Counted from the stretch's first letter, positions 38,104 through 49,032 are shown. The stretch is 64,000 nt of DNA from Prochlorococcus sp. AG-424-E18 (GCA_003210155.1 QCNC01000003.1:62001-126000), one strand, 5' to 3'. Notes: generated by a model from the letters alone, not told the origin. Made by a program: numbers and translations.

Positions 38104-39315
38104 ATGGGAGTCAGTAATAAAAATGCCCAAGATAATATTCAACCAAAGGGCAATAAAAAACCTCTTCAGGTACTTCACATAAGCAAGAAAGATACTCAAA
38201 AATTAGATGATGACCAAACCAATTCGCAAGAAGAAATTAAAAAAGAAGATATCGCAATCAAACCGCAAATCATTAAAAATGATTCAGTAAAAAAAATTAA
38301 GAACAATAATGAAAACACCAAGGATTTTGATATTTCTCAACAAAATTTAACTCAACAAGAATTAAATAGACCCCTTATTTTTTCTGAGCAAAACACAGAT
38401 TTTCAATTAGAAAGAACAGTCGATGAATTCGATTTTGATGAAAGTGCTTTTTTGGAGGCTTTAAATGCAAATGAGCCAATTGGGGCTACAGGAGAAACAA
38501 TTTCAGGTAAGGTTATAGCAATCGAAAGTGATGGACTATATGTTGACATTGGTGGGAAAGCACCTGGTTATATGCCCAAAAAAGAATGTGGTTTGGGTGT
38601 TATCACTAACTTTAAAGAAAAGTTTTCTATAGGCCTTGAAATGGAAGTTTTGGTTATCAAAGAACAAAATGCTGATGGAATGGTAACAGTGAGCGCTAGG
38701 GCATTAATTCTCAGGCAAAGTTGGGAGAAAGTATCAAGTTCCGCAAAAAATGGTGAATTAATTAACGTTTTAATTAATGGATTTAATAGAGGTGGGCTTA
38801 CTTGTGATGTAGATGGATTAAGAGGATTCATCCCAAGATCCCAACTTGAAGATGGTCAAGATTATCAATCTTTTGTTGGTAAGACTCTAAAAGTAGCGTT
38901 TCTTGAGGTGAATCCAGAATCCAGAAAATTAGTTCTCTCTGAAAAGAAAGCATCATTAGTCTCTAAACTTACAAATTTAGAATTAGGTCAATTAATTGAA
39001 GGAGAAGTTTTAGCAGTAAAACCATATGGCTTCTTTATAGATTTAGGTGGAGCTAGTGGACTTCTTCATCAATCTTCACTAACAAATGGATCGATTCGTT
39101 CTTTAAGGGAAGTTTTTAGAGAAGGGGAAATGATAAAGGCTTTAATATCTGAGATAGACATTGAAAAAGGTCGTATTGGTCTCAATACAGCACTCCTAGA
39201 AAACTCTGCGGGAGAATTAATTATTGATAAGCAAAAAGTTATGCAAGAAGCCACAGAGAGAGCACTAAAAACTAAAGCACTCTTCGATAAAAAAAACAAG
39301 CTAAATGAACATTAA
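38104..39315 (+). CDS. S1-domain RNA-binding protein (ribosomal protein S1-like)
   Basis: A 403-residue protein with a disordered, charged N-terminal half (about 1-125) and three S1 domains (about 131-200, 217-280 and 296-362). The third has the strongest match, with Y-G-F-F-I-D-L-G-G-A-S-G-L-L-H-Q-S-S. Such proteins bind mRNA and can take part in translation initiation. The next gene, a Tab2-like factor, overlaps it by 11 nt, so their products probably act in related steps. It may be a second S1 paralogue. Confidence 0.85.
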   Translation: MGVSNKNAQDNIQPKGNKKPLQVLHISKKDTQKLDDDQTNSQEEIKKEDIAIKPQIIKNDSVKKIKNNNENTKDFDISQQNLTQQELNRPLIFSEQNTDFQLERTVDEFDFDESAFLEALNANEPIGATGETISGKVIAIESDGLYVDIGGKAPGYMPKKECGLGVITNFKEKFSIGLEMEVLVIKEQNADGMVTVSARALILRQSWEKVSSSAKNGELINVLINGFNRGGLTCDVDGLRGFIPRSQLEDGQDYQSFVGKTLKVAFLEVNPESRKLVLSEKKASLVSKLTNLELGQLIEGEVLAVKPYGFFIDLGGASGLLHQSSLTNGSIRSLREVFREGEMIKALISEIDIEKGRIGLNTALLENSAGELIIDKQKVMQEATERALKTKALFDKKNKLNEH

Positions 39316-40207
39316 TAAAATGGAGTCAAGTCTTAAATTAAAAATTTCAGATTGGGAATTAGACTTTTACTCAAGGCCAATTATCGAATCAAATGGGAAA
39401 AAAAGGTGGGAATTAATTATCTGCTCTACAAGAAGTTATAAGACACAAGATGTTTTTCTTTGGAATAAAAAGTGCCCTGCTAATGAAGTTAATTCTGTGT
39501 GGCTTACAAAGGCGCTAAATGAAGCAATAAGTGAAGCAAAAAAACAAGGGTGGGAGAAACCTACTTTAGTTCGATTCTGGAGGTCGTCAATGAAATCGAT
39601 CATTAAGAAATCTCTGGAGGCCATAAGTATTGAGGCTATTGTAAGTAGGAGAACATACAATTTATTAGATAGAATAGAATTTCTTGAAAAAGAGATTTAT
39701 CCAAAGGAAAAAGGGTATGTAAGAGGTGTATTAGCTCCTACTTTTACTTCTAAAATGGAAAACCCTCCTAAACCTCTACCAGAAGCAGTAAGGGGTGATG
39801 CTTTAACTATCTCTGAAATATCAATTGGCGAATTAAAATCAGCAGAAAATTGGCCTATGGAATTTGGAGATATTTTCCCAATTCATCAAGATTTAGATGA
39901 TAATAACTTAGTTCCGGGATTAAGACTTTTTAGCAAAGATAGATCTTTGGCACTTTCTGCATGGTTTAGTTGTTTAGAACCTATTAAATTAGTAGTAAAC
40001 AAGAACCAACTTATACTTGAAGCCTCAGAAGATGATAAGTGGCTGGTGACTGATTTACCAGAAAAAGATGCAAACATTTTGAGTACAAAGTTTTTAGAGA
40101 ATAAAAAAAATTCTTTTGGTTATCAATTTATTTCCATACAGTCAACGCCTTACATCGAAAAATTTGCAGGATTCTGGATCTTGAGAGATATTGAATTAAT
40201 TTCATAA
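39305..40207 (+). CDS. Tab2/Atab2-like RNA-binding protein (DUF1092)
   Basis: A 300-residue cyanobacterial relative of Tab2, which in Chlamydomonas and Arabidopsis is needed for translation of photosystem I mRNAs. The family start W-E-L-D-F-Y-S-R-P and the middle R-T-Y-N-L-L-D-R-I are recognisable, as is the C-terminal W-I-L-R-D-I-E. It overlaps the upstream S1 gene by 11 nt. That it controls psaA/B translation here is inference from plants and algae. Confidence 0.78.
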   Translation: MNINKMESSLKLKISDWELDFYSRPIIESNGKKRWELIICSTRSYKTQDVFLWNKKCPANEVNSVWLTKALNEAISEAKKQGWEKPTLVRFWRSSMKSIIKKSLEAISIEAIVSRRTYNLLDRIEFLEKEIYPKEKGYVRGVLAPTFTSKMENPPKPLPEAVRGDALTISEISIGELKSAENWPMEFGDIFPIHQDLDDNNLVPGLRLFSKDRSLALSAWFSCLEPIKLVVNKNQLILEASEDDKWLVTDLPEKDANILSTKFLENKKNSFGYQFISIQSTPYIEKFAGFWILRDIELIS

Positions 40208-40214
40208 ATTCGGA

Positions 40215-41012
40215 TTGGGAGCAGGAACTATTCCTTACAAAGAAATATATTTCTCAAAAGATGAAATTTATATTCAAAACAAAAAATTTGAGTATTATCT
40301 ATCACCTATTCTTAGTCAAAATAATTTCAAACATGCATACTTCACGAAGTCTTGCTCTGAGAAATTTCTTCAATTATTAGGAAATCACTTTAATGAAAAT
40401 TCCATAAATTGTTTTTCCAATCAAATACACAGTAATGTGATAGCATTTGGATCTGATTCGAAAGAGGGAATCAAGACTGATGCAGATGGTCTTTTTGGCA
40501 ATAAATGCAGTCAAAACTTATGGGTTTACACAGCTGATTGTATGCCAATATTTTTTGCAGATAAAAGGACAAGAAATGTAGCAACCTTGCATTGTGGAAG
40601 AAAAGGTTTAGAAAAAAAAATAATAGAAAATCTGGTAAAAATTTTTGATACTTTTGGAACATCTAGAGATGACTTACTTGTTGCAATAGGACCAGCGATT
40701 TCTAAGGAACATTATCTAGTTGATAAAATGACACTAAAAGAATTTTATAGAAAGACCGAAAACAAAAACATAACTGTCAAATTGACTAAAACTAAAAAAG
40801 ATCTTTGTTTTAGTGATTCAAATCACTTCAGAGAGCAAAACTTAAATCAACTTGATCTAAAAAGATCTGCCTATAAACAACTTTTAAATGAGAAAATCCC
40901 TAGTACAAATATAGACATCTCAAATTTATGTACATACAAATTCAACAAAGAATTTTATTCCTGGAGAAGGAGCAAAACAATCTCGAGGCAATGGAATCTT
41001 ATTTGCTCATAA
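40215..41012 (+). CDS. pgeF: Multicopper-oxidase-like/purine nucleosidase PgeF (YfiH/DUF152)
   Basis: A 265-residue DUF152 protein. Zinc-site residues are found in QIHSNVIAF, YTADCMPIFF and L-H-C-G-R-K-G-L. The usual H-A-G-W-R-G is altered to H-C-G-R-K-G. Relatives have polyphenol oxidase, adenosine phosphorylase or peptidoglycan-editing activity. The start is a TTG 7 nt after the Tab2-like gene. The exact activity is unknown. Confidence 0.75.
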   Translation: MGAGTIPYKEIYFSKDEIYIQNKKFEYYLSPILSQNNFKHAYFTKSCSEKFLQLLGNHFNENSINCFSNQIHSNVIAFGSDSKEGIKTDADGLFGNKCSQNLWVYTADCMPIFFADKRTRNVATLHCGRKGLEKKIIENLVKIFDTFGTSRDDLLVAIGPAISKEHYLVDKMTLKEFYRKTENKNITVKLTKTKKDLCFSDSNHFREQNLNQLDLKRSAYKQLLNEKIPSTNIDISNLCTYKFNKEFYSWRRSKTISRQWNLICS

Positions 41013-41018
41013 AGATAA

Positions 41019-41369
41019 TTAACTTAGACAAATTTCACTACTTAAGTTTTTAGCTACCAATAATTCCGTCATCTCCTTAGTACCTTTAACATTAAAAACT
41101 TTGGCTAACAAAACATTCTCTTTGAAACCAAAGGGTTTTATTTTCACTTTGCTCCCCCTTGGGAATTCTTTCTTAAGTAAATTAGTTGCTTCAAGCTCAT
41201 CATTTTCATTTACATCTACACAAAATAGTCCAATAGTTAAATTTCTATTCTGATCACCCACCAAAATAGTATTTGAACTTTTAATTTGAAGAATTTCAGC
41301 AGAGTTAACTATTACAGGATTAAAAACAATCAAGCAGATTATAATTAAAAATTTTGATAATTTTTTCAA
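41019..41369 (-). CDS. Exported nuclease-like (SNase-fold) protein lacking catalytic residues
   Basis: A 116-residue protein with a signal peptide (about 1-23, ending V-N-S-A). The mature part looks like a staphylococcal-nuclease fold: T-I-G-L-F-C-V-D-V-N-E-N-D, then A-T-N-L-L-K-K-E-F, L-L-A-K-V-F and L-V-A-K-N-L. The catalytic Arg and Glu positions are not conserved, so nuclease activity is unlikely. Convergent with pgeF. The fold call is by eye. Confidence 0.5.
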   Translation of the reverse strand: MKKLSKFLIIICLIVFNPVIVNSAEILQIKSSNTILVGDQNRNLTIGLFCVDVNENDELEATNLLKKEFPRGSKVKIKPFGFKENVLLAKVFNVKGTKEMTELLVAKNLSSEICLS

Positions 41370-41436
41370 TTCAGAAATATCTAAGATGTTGAGTTATATT
41401 AAAGCTAATTTTTTGAAAAAGAAGAATTAAAAAAAA

Positions 41437-43200
41437 TTAGTCTTTACAATTAACATATCCAACCATTTGAGCATTACTCTTACCAGGAGGAACCATTGGA
41501 TAACAATTTTCACCTCTTCTGACGAGAATATTAATTAAGGCAGGGCCATCATGATCAAGCGCACTTTTTAATTCATTCTGTAATTGTTTTCTATCAGAAA
41601 TTAAGTATCCTGCAACTCCAAAAGACTCAGCAAGTTTTACAAAATCAGGTTCGCCACAACTCATATCAGATGAGGAATATCTTTCATCGTAGAAACTTTC
41701 CTGCCATTGTCTTACCATCCCTTGCCAGCGATTATTTATAATAATCAATTTCACCTTTAGACCATATTGAGATAAAGTTCCTAATTCTTGAATATTCATT
41801 AAGACACTGGCATCTCCTGCAATACAAATTACATCTGAATTAGGTAATGCTACTTTCACTCCAATTGCAGCTGGCAATCCAAAACCCATAGTTCCTAAGC
41901 CTGCACTACTAATCCATTTTCTTGGAGAATTCCTAAGATATTGAGCAGCCCACATCTGATGTTGTCCTACATCTGTAGTTATATAAGCTTCGGGTGAGAA
42001 TTCCCTCACTTTTAGAAGAACCTCCTGAGGATAAATTTCTCCTTCTTTGGGTGGGTCATATAAAGGGTGTTTATTTTTCCAAAAATCAATTTTTTCTAAC
42101 CAGTTTTTCGTCTGACATTTAAATTTGTTTTTTAGAGATTGTTCATTAATTTTGAGAACAGCTTTTGAAACATCAGAAACAATTGCAACATCTACACGTC
42201 TATTTTTATTAACTTCTGCCGGGTCAATATCTATGTGAATTACCTTTGCATTAGGTGCAAAAGTATCTAATTTTCCTGTCACCCTATCATCGAATCTGGC
42301 TCCAATAGCAATTAAAAGATCACATTCTGTAACCGCGAAATTTGCGTAAGCAGTTCCATGCATTCCTAACATCCCTACTGATAAATTGTCTTTTTCATCA
42401 AAAGCACCCTTCCCCATTAAGGTCGTGGTTACTGGTATTTGATAATTCTTAGCCAAAGTTTTTATTTCATCATGAGCCCCTGAAGATATTGCCCCACCTC
42501 CTACGTATAGAAGAGGTCTTTCAGAATTTTCTATTAATTTAATTGCTTTATTGATATCGAAATCATTAATTTCTCCATTCCTTTTAAAACCTTTAGGAAT
42601 AATCTCGCCAGGCAAAACTCTTTGGTATTTAAAGAACTCCTGACCTACATCTTTAGGTATATCAATTAAGACAGGGCCAGGTCTCCCAGATGATGCTATA
42701 AAAAAAGCTTCAGAAACTACTTTCCCGATATCTGAAGGATCTCTTATTACCCATGAATGTTTAACTATTGGAAGAGTAATACCAAAAATGTCAGTTTCTT
42801 GAAAAGCATCTGTCCCTATAGCAGGTCTTGGGACTTGACCTGTAACTACAACTAAGGGGACTGAATCCATTTGCGCAGTGGCAATTCCAGTTACCAAATT
42901 TGTTGCACCTGGGCCTGAGGTACCAAAACATACTCCTACTTCACCAGTAGATCTTGCATATCCATCAGCCGCATGTGAACCACCTTGTTCATGCCTAACC
43001 ATATAATGCTTTAACCAACCTTCTTGTTCTGCCTTATGAACAGCATCATATATTGGTAGTATAGCTCCTCCAGGATATCCAAATATAACTTTTACCCCAT
43101 GAATTTTTAAAGAATCCATTAGTGCATCTGCACCAGTTATCCAAGCTGGATTTTCATGTTTTGAACTACCCTTTGAAAAGGATCTCGAAGTAAGGGTCAC
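41437..43200 (-). CDS. ilvB: Acetolactate synthase, large subunit
   Basis: A 587-residue thiamine diphosphate enzyme of branched-chain amino acid synthesis. The TPP glutamate is in [13 protein letters not shown], the FAD region in F-D-D-R-V-T-G-K, and the metal motif in [12 protein letters not shown]. The C-terminal [10 protein letters not shown] is typical. The small subunit gene is not in this window. It appears monocistronic. Confidence 0.96.
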   Translation of the reverse strand: MTLTSRSFSKGSSKHENPAWITGADALMDSLKIHGVKVIFGYPGGAILPIYDAVHKAEQEGWLKHYMVRHEQGGSHAADGYARSTGEVGVCFGTSGPGATNLVTGIATAQMDSVPLVVVTGQVPRPAIGTDAFQETDIFGITLPIVKHSWVIRDPSDIGKVVSEAFFIASSGRPGPVLIDIPKDVGQEFFKYQRVLPGEIIPKGFKRNGEINDFDINKAIKLIENSERPLLYVGGGAISSGAHDEIKTLAKNYQIPVTTTLMGKGAFDEKDNLSVGMLGMHGTAYANFAVTECDLLIAIGARFDDRVTGKLDTFAPNAKVIHIDIDPAEVNKNRRVDVAIVSDVSKAVLKINEQSLKNKFKCQTKNWLEKIDFWKNKHPLYDPPKEGEIYPQEVLLKVREFSPEAYITTDVGQHQMWAAQYLRNSPRKWISSAGLGTMGFGLPAAIGVKVALPNSDVICIAGDASVLMNIQELGTLSQYGLKVKLIIINNRWQGMVRQWQESFYDERYSSSDMSCGEPDFVKLAESFGVAGYLISDRKQLQNELKSALDHDGPALINILVRRGENCYPMVPPGKSNAQMVGYVNCKD

Positions 43201-43336
43201 TAAAGAAATTCAGTATTTACTATAAATATTAAACTTAATTAAATACTTTTGCCTCATTTAGAAATGTAATGTCAGAAATGTATTCAAAAAAATCTTTCAA
43301 TAAATTTAAAATTTTAAAATAGGTTTCAAATGTTCT

Positions 43337-44512
43337 TTATAAAATGCCTAATTTATGTAAAGGTCCAGAGCCTGCAATAAGTTCAATAAAAAGCACTAGA
43401 AAGATAATCATTGCAACCCTTCCGTTCCAAACTTCTGAACTATTATTCCAACCCCATTGCCACTTCTCTTGGGGATAAAGTTTAACTTTTTCAGGCAACT
43501 GAGAAGCCTCCTCTATATTAACAAGAGGTCCTTCCAAACAGGAAATCACTAGATCACTAAGTCCTTCAATAAAAGTAGGATGAGTATTTAAAGCCTTAAC
43601 TCTACGAAAGTTTTTAATACCAGACTTTTCAGCAATTTCTTTATATTCAATATCAATTTCTTGCAATGTTTCGATATGCTCTCCAACGAAACTTATGGGG
43701 ACCACAATAAGATCATTAACATTTGACCTTCCAAGATCAGCTAATACTTCTTCTGTATAGGGCTTCAACCATTCAACAGGACCAACTCTACTTTGATAAG
43801 AAAGTGTATGAGGGTTACTATACCCTAAACATTTTTCCAGCTCATTTATAATTAACAAAGAACAATCTTCAATTTGTTGTTTATAAGGGTCTCCAGCTTC
43901 CTCTACGTAACTCTTAGGAACTCCATGAGCAGTAAAAAATATATGAGCTTTTGAAGGTGATTCACAAAGTGCAATTTGTTCAGAGATTAATTCGACCATA
44001 GACTTTAAATAACCTGATTGACTGAACCAACTCCTTACACATCTCATTGGAACCTTCTTAAATTCATCATCAGAATCTCGCAATTTTTTTAATTCCCTAA
44101 AGCTTGAACCACTAGTACTTATAGAAAAATGCGGATACAAGGGTATTACAACAACTTGATCTATGCCATCTGCTTTCATATCAGCAATTGCTGATTCGGT
44201 AAAGGGATGCCAATACCTCATAGCAATATAGGTAGTAGCATTAAACCCTTTTTCCCTTAATTTAGATTGTAATTCTCTTGCTTGTTGTTCAGTTATCCTT
44301 CTGATAGGTGAACCTCCACCTATAGAGAGGTAAGCCTGTTGTGAAGTAGTACTTCTAAGCGTGCTTATTAACCAAGCAAGGGGCTTTTGAAAAACAGGAA
44401 AGGGGGTCCTGATTATTTCTGGATCAGAAAAGAGATTATATAAGAATGGACCTACATCATTAATCCGTTCAGGCCCTCCTAAATTCATTAGTAAGACGCC
44501 TATTTTATCCAT
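43337..44512 (-). CDS. hemH: Ferrochelatase with C-terminal chlorophyll-binding-like helix
   Basis: A 391-residue enzyme that inserts Fe2+ into protoporphyrin IX. The active-site His is in F-F-T-A-H-G-V-P, with [12 protein letters not shown]. The core ends near 320; a linker then leads to a CAB/HLIP-type helix (about 356-391) with W-N-G-R-V-A-M. This extension is typical of cyanobacterial and plastid type II ferrochelatases and may bind chlorophyll and regulate the enzyme. Confidence 0.96.
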   Translation of the reverse strand: MDKIGVLLMNLGGPERINDVGPFLYNLFSDPEIIRTPFPVFQKPLAWLISTLRSTTSQQAYLSIGGGSPIRRITEQQARELQSKLREKGFNATTYIAMRYWHPFTESAIADMKADGIDQVVVIPLYPHFSISTSGSSFRELKKLRDSDDEFKKVPMRCVRSWFSQSGYLKSMVELISEQIALCESPSKAHIFFTAHGVPKSYVEEAGDPYKQQIEDCSLLIINELEKCLGYSNPHTLSYQSRVGPVEWLKPYTEEVLADLGRSNVNDLIVVPISFVGEHIETLQEIDIEYKEIAEKSGIKNFRRVKALNTHPTFIEGLSDLVISCLEGPLVNIEEASQLPEKVKLYPQEKWQWGWNNSSEVWNGRVAMIIFLVLFIELIAGSGPLHKLGIL

Positions 44513-44577
44513 TTAAATTTTATGGAGATTGAAAATCAACATTTAAAACGTCATTATATGGTCAATTATATAAGTAA

Positions 44578-45747
44578 ATGAACGTAATTCAGGAAATTAA
44601 TAATGTCAATGATAAATTTGCTACTCAAGGCAGCAAGCTTAAAATTGAGAAAAGAGGAGAGAAATTAAATATACGTGGTTCACTACCCTCTAAAGAAGAT
44701 AAAAATAACTTTAAAATTCAAAGAATATCTCTCGGTTTAAACGCTGATATTTCTGGATTAGAGGAGGCCAAAAAAAAATTACAATTAATAAATTTGCAAT
44801 TGGAATTGAATCAATTTGATTGGATTAATTGGATAGGTAAACCTTATAAAAAGGAAATAAAAGATGGTTTTGAATTTCCAAATAGGTTAAATCAATTCGA
44901 GGAATTTTTTTTTAAAGAAAACAAAAGTGATTTTCGAACCAGCACTAGAAAAACTACTTGGAGAAGTTCTTACAAACCATATATGAAAAGAATCCTAAAT
45001 ATTTACAATGATTATGAAAATGAAGCTTTAGAAAATATATTTCAGAAAACACTTGAAAGTTACAAGGAAGGTAGCAGAAGTAGGAAACAATGCGCTACTT
45101 CTTTAAGTGTTTTGGCAAAGTTTTTGGACATTAAACTACCAGAAGATTGGAAATTAAATTCTAGAGGATATGGTCTGAACAAAGCAGGATTTAGGGATCT
45201 CCCTAAAGACGAGTTAATAGAAAAACTGTGGGACACGATACCAAACAAGTCTTGGAAATTTGTTTTTGGTTTGATGGCTACATATGGATTGAGGAATCAT
45301 GAAGTATTTTTTTGTGATTTAAGTTCCCTTACCAATTTTGGGGACAAAATTATTAGAGTTTTACCTACCACTAAAACTGGGGAACATCAAGTTTGGCCAT
45401 TTCATCCTGAATGGGTGGAAAAGTTCGAATTATCAAAACTTGGTGAAAATCCAGAACTTTTACCAAATATCAATAGAGACCTTAAAATTACAACTTTACA
45501 AAATATTGGGAAAAAAATTACAGACCAGTTTAAGCGTTACTCTTTACAAATAAAACCTTATGATCTAAGGCATGCTTGGGCAGTAAGAACAATTTTTTAT
45601 GATTTACCTGATACTGTGGCTGCCAGAATGATGGGACATTCAGTTAGTTTACATACTCAAACTTATCACCACTGGATTACTAAAAGGGATCAACAACAGG
45701 CAGTAAATAATGCACTTTTAAAAGTTAAAAGAGTTAAAAATATTTAA
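44578..45747 (+). CDS. Tyrosine recombinase/integrase-like protein
   Basis: A 389-residue phage-integrase-fold protein. The N-terminal 70 residues look like an arm-type DNA-binding domain. The catalytic domain shows Arg239 (YGLRNHE), Lys266 (TTKTG), Arg331 (in YDLRHAW), His354 (MMGHS) and the nucleophile Tyr363 (T-Y-H-H-W). The first His of the H-x-x-R box is Tyr328. It lies alone between hemH and cobO, with no tRNA, attachment site or phage gene nearby, so it looks like a resident core gene. Confidence 0.85.
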   Translation: MNVIQEINNVNDKFATQGSKLKIEKRGEKLNIRGSLPSKEDKNNFKIQRISLGLNADISGLEEAKKKLQLINLQLELNQFDWINWIGKPYKKEIKDGFEFPNRLNQFEEFFFKENKSDFRTSTRKTTWRSSYKPYMKRILNIYNDYENEALENIFQKTLESYKEGSRSRKQCATSLSVLAKFLDIKLPEDWKLNSRGYGLNKAGFRDLPKDELIEKLWDTIPNKSWKFVFGLMATYGLRNHEVFFCDLSSLTNFGDKIIRVLPTTKTGEHQVWPFHPEWVEKFELSKLGENPELLPNINRDLKITTLQNIGKKITDQFKRYSLQIKPYDLRHAWAVRTIFYDLPDTVAARMMGHSVSLHTQTYHHWITKRDQQQAVNNALLKVKRVKNI

Positions 45748-45781
45748 AGATTTATAATAATAAAATTAAAATAAGGGTCAT

Positions 45782-46474
45782 ATGAAAGAAAAACCTTCAT
45801 CTTACGAGAAAATATTTAACCTCGATGATCAAGCAAATAAACTTGGAATGGGAGGTAAAATATCACCGGATAGCGATGAAAGCGCATATAAAAAAAGAAT
45901 GCAGCAAAGAAAAGATATTCAAGCCGAAAGACTGCAAATTAGAAAAACAAAAAAAGGATTATTGATTGTTTTCACAGGAAATGGAAAGGGCAAGACAACT
46001 GCATCTTTAGGTATGGTTTTGAGGACGATAGGGCATGGCTATAAAGTGGCAATAATTCAATTTATCAAGGGAGGCTGGACCACTGGAGAAGAAAAAGCAC
46101 TTAAAAACTTTTCTTCAAACCTATCTTGGCATTCATTAGGAGAGGGATTTACTTGGGAAACACAAGACAGAATAAGAGATGAAAAATTAGTTCAAGAGGC
46201 TTGGCAATTAGCCAAAAAATACATACAAAACGAATCTTATAAACTTATTATTCTTGATGAAATTAATATTGCAACAAAACTTGGTTATCTTGCACCCGAA
46301 GAAATAATCACTTTTTTAAAAAGCTTAAATAATAGAAAAAATCATATTGTTTTAACTGGAAGGGGAGCATCTGATTCAATTATCAATTTCGCTGATCTAG
46401 TTACAGAAATGAAACTGATAAAACATCCATTTAAAGAACAAGGAATAAAAGCACAACAGTGTGTTGAATTTTAG
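45782..46474 (+). CDS. cobO: Corrinoid adenosyltransferase
   Basis: A 230-residue enzyme that adds the adenosyl group to cob(I)yrinic acid diamide in cobalamin synthesis. The P-loop is FTGNGKGKTTASLG, followed by A-I-I-Q-F-I-K-G-G-W and I-I-L-D-E-I-N. The basic N-terminal tail of about 50 residues is normal for the CobA/CobO type. It fits with cobK at 63 kb. It lies 34 nt after the integrase gene. Confidence 0.95.
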   Translation: MKEKPSSYEKIFNLDDQANKLGMGGKISPDSDESAYKKRMQQRKDIQAERLQIRKTKKGLLIVFTGNGKGKTTASLGMVLRTIGHGYKVAIIQFIKGGWTTGEEKALKNFSSNLSWHSLGEGFTWETQDRIRDEKLVQEAWQLAKKYIQNESYKLIILDEINIATKLGYLAPEEIITFLKSLNNRKNHIVLTGRGASDSIINFADLVTEMKLIKHPFKEQGIKAQQCVEF

Positions 46475-46602
46475 TTGAAGTAAATTATTATTTAAAATTT
46501 TCCTTAGGCAAGTTTAGAAATGTTTAAAGACGCAAGCAATATCTGAACAAAAAATAAATTTGGTGCATTTACTTGCTAATGTCTTAAAAGTACAATTATT
46601 GA

Positions 46603-47307
46603 ATGACTTACAAAAGAGTTCTCTTAAAACTTAGTGGTGAAGCACTAATGGGTGAAAAACCCTATGGTATTGACCCTGCTATAGTTCAGTCAATTGCAGA
46701 GGATGTTTCAAAAGTAGTCGAAAATAATGTACAACTTGCAATAGTAGTTGGGGGCGGCAATATTTTTAGGGGGCTTAAAGGGTCTGCAGATGGCATGGAT
46801 AGAGCGACAGCTGATTATGTAGGGATGCTCGCAACAGTAATGAATGCTATTTCACTTCAAGATGGTTTAGAAAGAGTAGGAGTTGCAACCAGAGTTCAAA
46901 CTGCTATAGAAATGCAGGAAATTGCAGAACCCTATATCAGAAGAAGAGCTATGAGACACCTTGAAAAAGGAAGAGTTGTAGTCTTCGGAGGTGGATGCGG
47001 AAATCCATTTTTCACTACTGACACCACGGCGGCTCTGCGGGCAGCGGAGATAAATGCTGAAGTTGTTATGAAGGCGACCAAAGTTGATGGAGTATATAAT
47101 TGTGATCCAAATAAATTCAAAGATGCAAAAAAATATTCTTCTCTTAGTTATCAGCAAGTTCTTAGTGATGAAATTGCAGTAATGGATAGTACTGCGATTG
47201 CACTTTGCAAAGATAATAATATCCCAATTATGGTTTTTGATATATTCAAAAAAGGGAACATTTCTAAAGCTGTTGCTGGTGAGCCAATAGGCTCTTTAAT
47301 TAGTTAA
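46603..47307 (+). CDS. pyrH: Uridylate kinase
   Basis: A 234-residue hexameric amino-acid-kinase-fold enzyme that phosphorylates UMP. Markers are K-L-S-G-E-A-L-M at the N-terminus, [18 protein letters not shown] and [17 protein letters not shown]. It is followed 22 nt later by frr, an order shared with many bacteria. Confidence 0.97.
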   Translation: MTYKRVLLKLSGEALMGEKPYGIDPAIVQSIAEDVSKVVENNVQLAIVVGGGNIFRGLKGSADGMDRATADYVGMLATVMNAISLQDGLERVGVATRVQTAIEMQEIAEPYIRRRAMRHLEKGRVVVFGGGCGNPFFTTDTTAALRAAEINAEVVMKATKVDGVYNCDPNKFKDAKKYSSLSYQQVLSDEIAVMDSTAIALCKDNNIPIMVFDIFKKGNISKAVAGEPIGSLIS

Positions 47308-47329
47308 AGATTACTTAATTTTTTTAATT

Positions 47330-47878
47330 ATGAAAGAAAAGGAAATTCAAGAAAATATGAATAAAAGTATTGAAGCCACACAAAGAAACTTTAATACAAT
47401 TAGGACTGGCAGAGCCAATGCTTCATTGCTAGACAGAGTAAGTGTTGATTATTACGGAGCAGAAACGCCAATCAAATCACTTGCCACAATAAGCACGGTT
47501 GATTCACAAACAATTTCAATACAACCTTTTGATATTTCATGTTTACAAGCCATAGAGAAATCTATTTCTATGAGTGATTTAGGTATTACTCCAAATAATG
47601 ATGGGAAAGTTATAAGAATAAATGTTCCTCCCTTAACAGAAGAAAGAAGAAAAGAATTTTGTAAATTAGCCTCTAAATATGCAGAGGAAGGCAAAGTCGC
47701 TTTAAGAAATATTAGAAGAGATGCTGTTGATAAAGAAAAAAAAGACGAAAAAGATGGTCTTATTTCTATTGACGAGTCTAGAGATAATCAATCTGAAATT
47801 CAGAAAATTACAGATAAATACATATCTTTAATAGAAACTAAATTGTCTGAGAAAGAAAAGGAAATACTAAAAGTTTGA
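47330..47878 (+). CDS. frr: Ribosome recycling factor
   Basis: A 182-residue factor that, with EF-G, splits ribosomes after termination. Typical are [12 protein letters not shown] at the start, [10 protein letters not shown] and R-N-I-R-R-D-A. The stop overlaps the TTG start of the FAD oxidoreductase, so pyrH-frr-oxidoreductase are likely one transcript. Confidence 0.97.
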   Translation: MKEKEIQENMNKSIEATQRNFNTIRTGRANASLLDRVSVDYYGAETPIKSLATISTVDSQTISIQPFDISCLQAIEKSISMSDLGITPNNDGKVIRINVPPLTEERRKEFCKLASKYAEEGKVALRNIRRDAVDKEKKDEKDGLISIDESRDNQSEIQKITDKYISLIETKLSEKEKEILKV

Positions 47879-49008
47879 TAGGATTTGACGTTGTAATAAT
47901 TGGAGGAGGTTTATCAGGATCTTCAACAGCTCTTAACCTATCAAAGAAAGGATATTCTGTTTTAATTATCGAAAAAGAAAATTTCCAAGATTACAAACCA
48001 TGTGCAGGTGGGATGGCATCTTCGATGCAAAGATTCCTTCCTTTAGACATAACAGATTCCATAGAATCAAAAATTAAGAATGTTGAATTCAGATGGAAGG
48101 CTACAGATAATGTAACTGCTGATCTGACTGGTGAATCCCCATTTTGGATTATTAAAAGAGAGAAGCTTGATCAATTATTACTTGATGAGTCCTTGACTAA
48201 TGGAGCTCAGATAATGAGACCATTATTAATAGAAAAAATCATAAAAAAAAATGATAAATGGGAAATTACTTGCAATAACAAAATAAAATATATTACAGAA
48301 TTTCTTGTGATTGCAGATGGGTCCCAGTCGAAATGGGCGAGTTATTTCAATTTGGGGCCAAAAAAACCGAAATTTGCAAACACAATCTCATTAAGATTGA
48401 AAGGGTTAGGTGAAATACCTAGAGATTCAGTTAGATTTGAGTTTGGATTTATAAAATATGGTTTTGCATGGGCATTCCCCCTAAGAGAAAGTTTAAATAT
48501 TGGTTTAGGTACTTTTATAAATAATGGTCTACTAGAAAATCAGGTTATTAATAATGAAGTAATCAGAAGCTTCGGTTTTGATGATTTTCCAAAAAAAACA
48601 ATTAGTAAGAAACTGAGAATATGGAACGGCTTCCACTCAATTAATAGTGACAAAGTTTTAGCGGTTGGAGACGCAGCATCTCTATGTGATCCATTTTTAG
48701 CTGAAGGGATTAGACCATCTTTAATTAGCAGTTTTTATGCTGCAGAATGCATAGATCAGTGCCTATCAGGGGAAAGAGATGATTTAAATCTTTATACGAA
48801 AAAAATTAACCACATTTGGGGTAAATCAATGGCATGGGGGAAGAGAATAGCACAGGTATTTTATAGATTTCCCAGAACTGGATATCAATTAGGTGTCAAA
48901 AGAAAAACAGCGCCTAAACGTATTGCTCAAATATTATCAGGAGAAATGAGTTATGAAGATATTGCAAAAAGAGTGATCAGAAGACTTTTAACAAAAAGTG
49001 GTAGTTAA
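47875..49008 (+). CDS. FAD-dependent oxidoreductase, geranylgeranyl reductase-like
   Basis: A 377-residue flavoprotein with the N-terminal Rossmann motif [16 protein letters not shown] and the C-terminal FAD motif [16 protein letters not shown]. It belongs to the geranylgeranyl reductase-like family but is shorter than ChlP (about 450) and may act on another isoprenoid or a lipid. Starts with TTG, overlapping frr by 4 nt. Confidence 0.8.
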   Translation: MIGFDVVIIGGGLSGSSTALNLSKKGYSVLIIEKENFQDYKPCAGGMASSMQRFLPLDITDSIESKIKNVEFRWKATDNVTADLTGESPFWIIKREKLDQLLLDESLTNGAQIMRPLLIEKIIKKNDKWEITCNNKIKYITEFLVIADGSQSKWASYFNLGPKKPKFANTISLRLKGLGEIPRDSVRFEFGFIKYGFAWAFPLRESLNIGLGTFINNGLLENQVINNEVIRSFGFDDFPKKTISKKLRIWNGFHSINSDKVLAVGDAASLCDPFLAEGIRPSLISSFYAAECIDQCLSGERDDLNLYTKKINHIWGKSMAWGKRIAQVFYRFPRTGYQLGVKRKTAPKRIAQILSGEMSYEDIAKRVIRRLLTKSGS

Positions 49009-49032
49009 TTCTTTCTCAATTCAAACTTAAAA

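Noticed and set aside
44578-45747. A prophage or genomic island around the integrase
   Set aside because: Neighbours are core genes (hemH, cobO, pyrH), with no tRNA, repeats or phage genes nearby.
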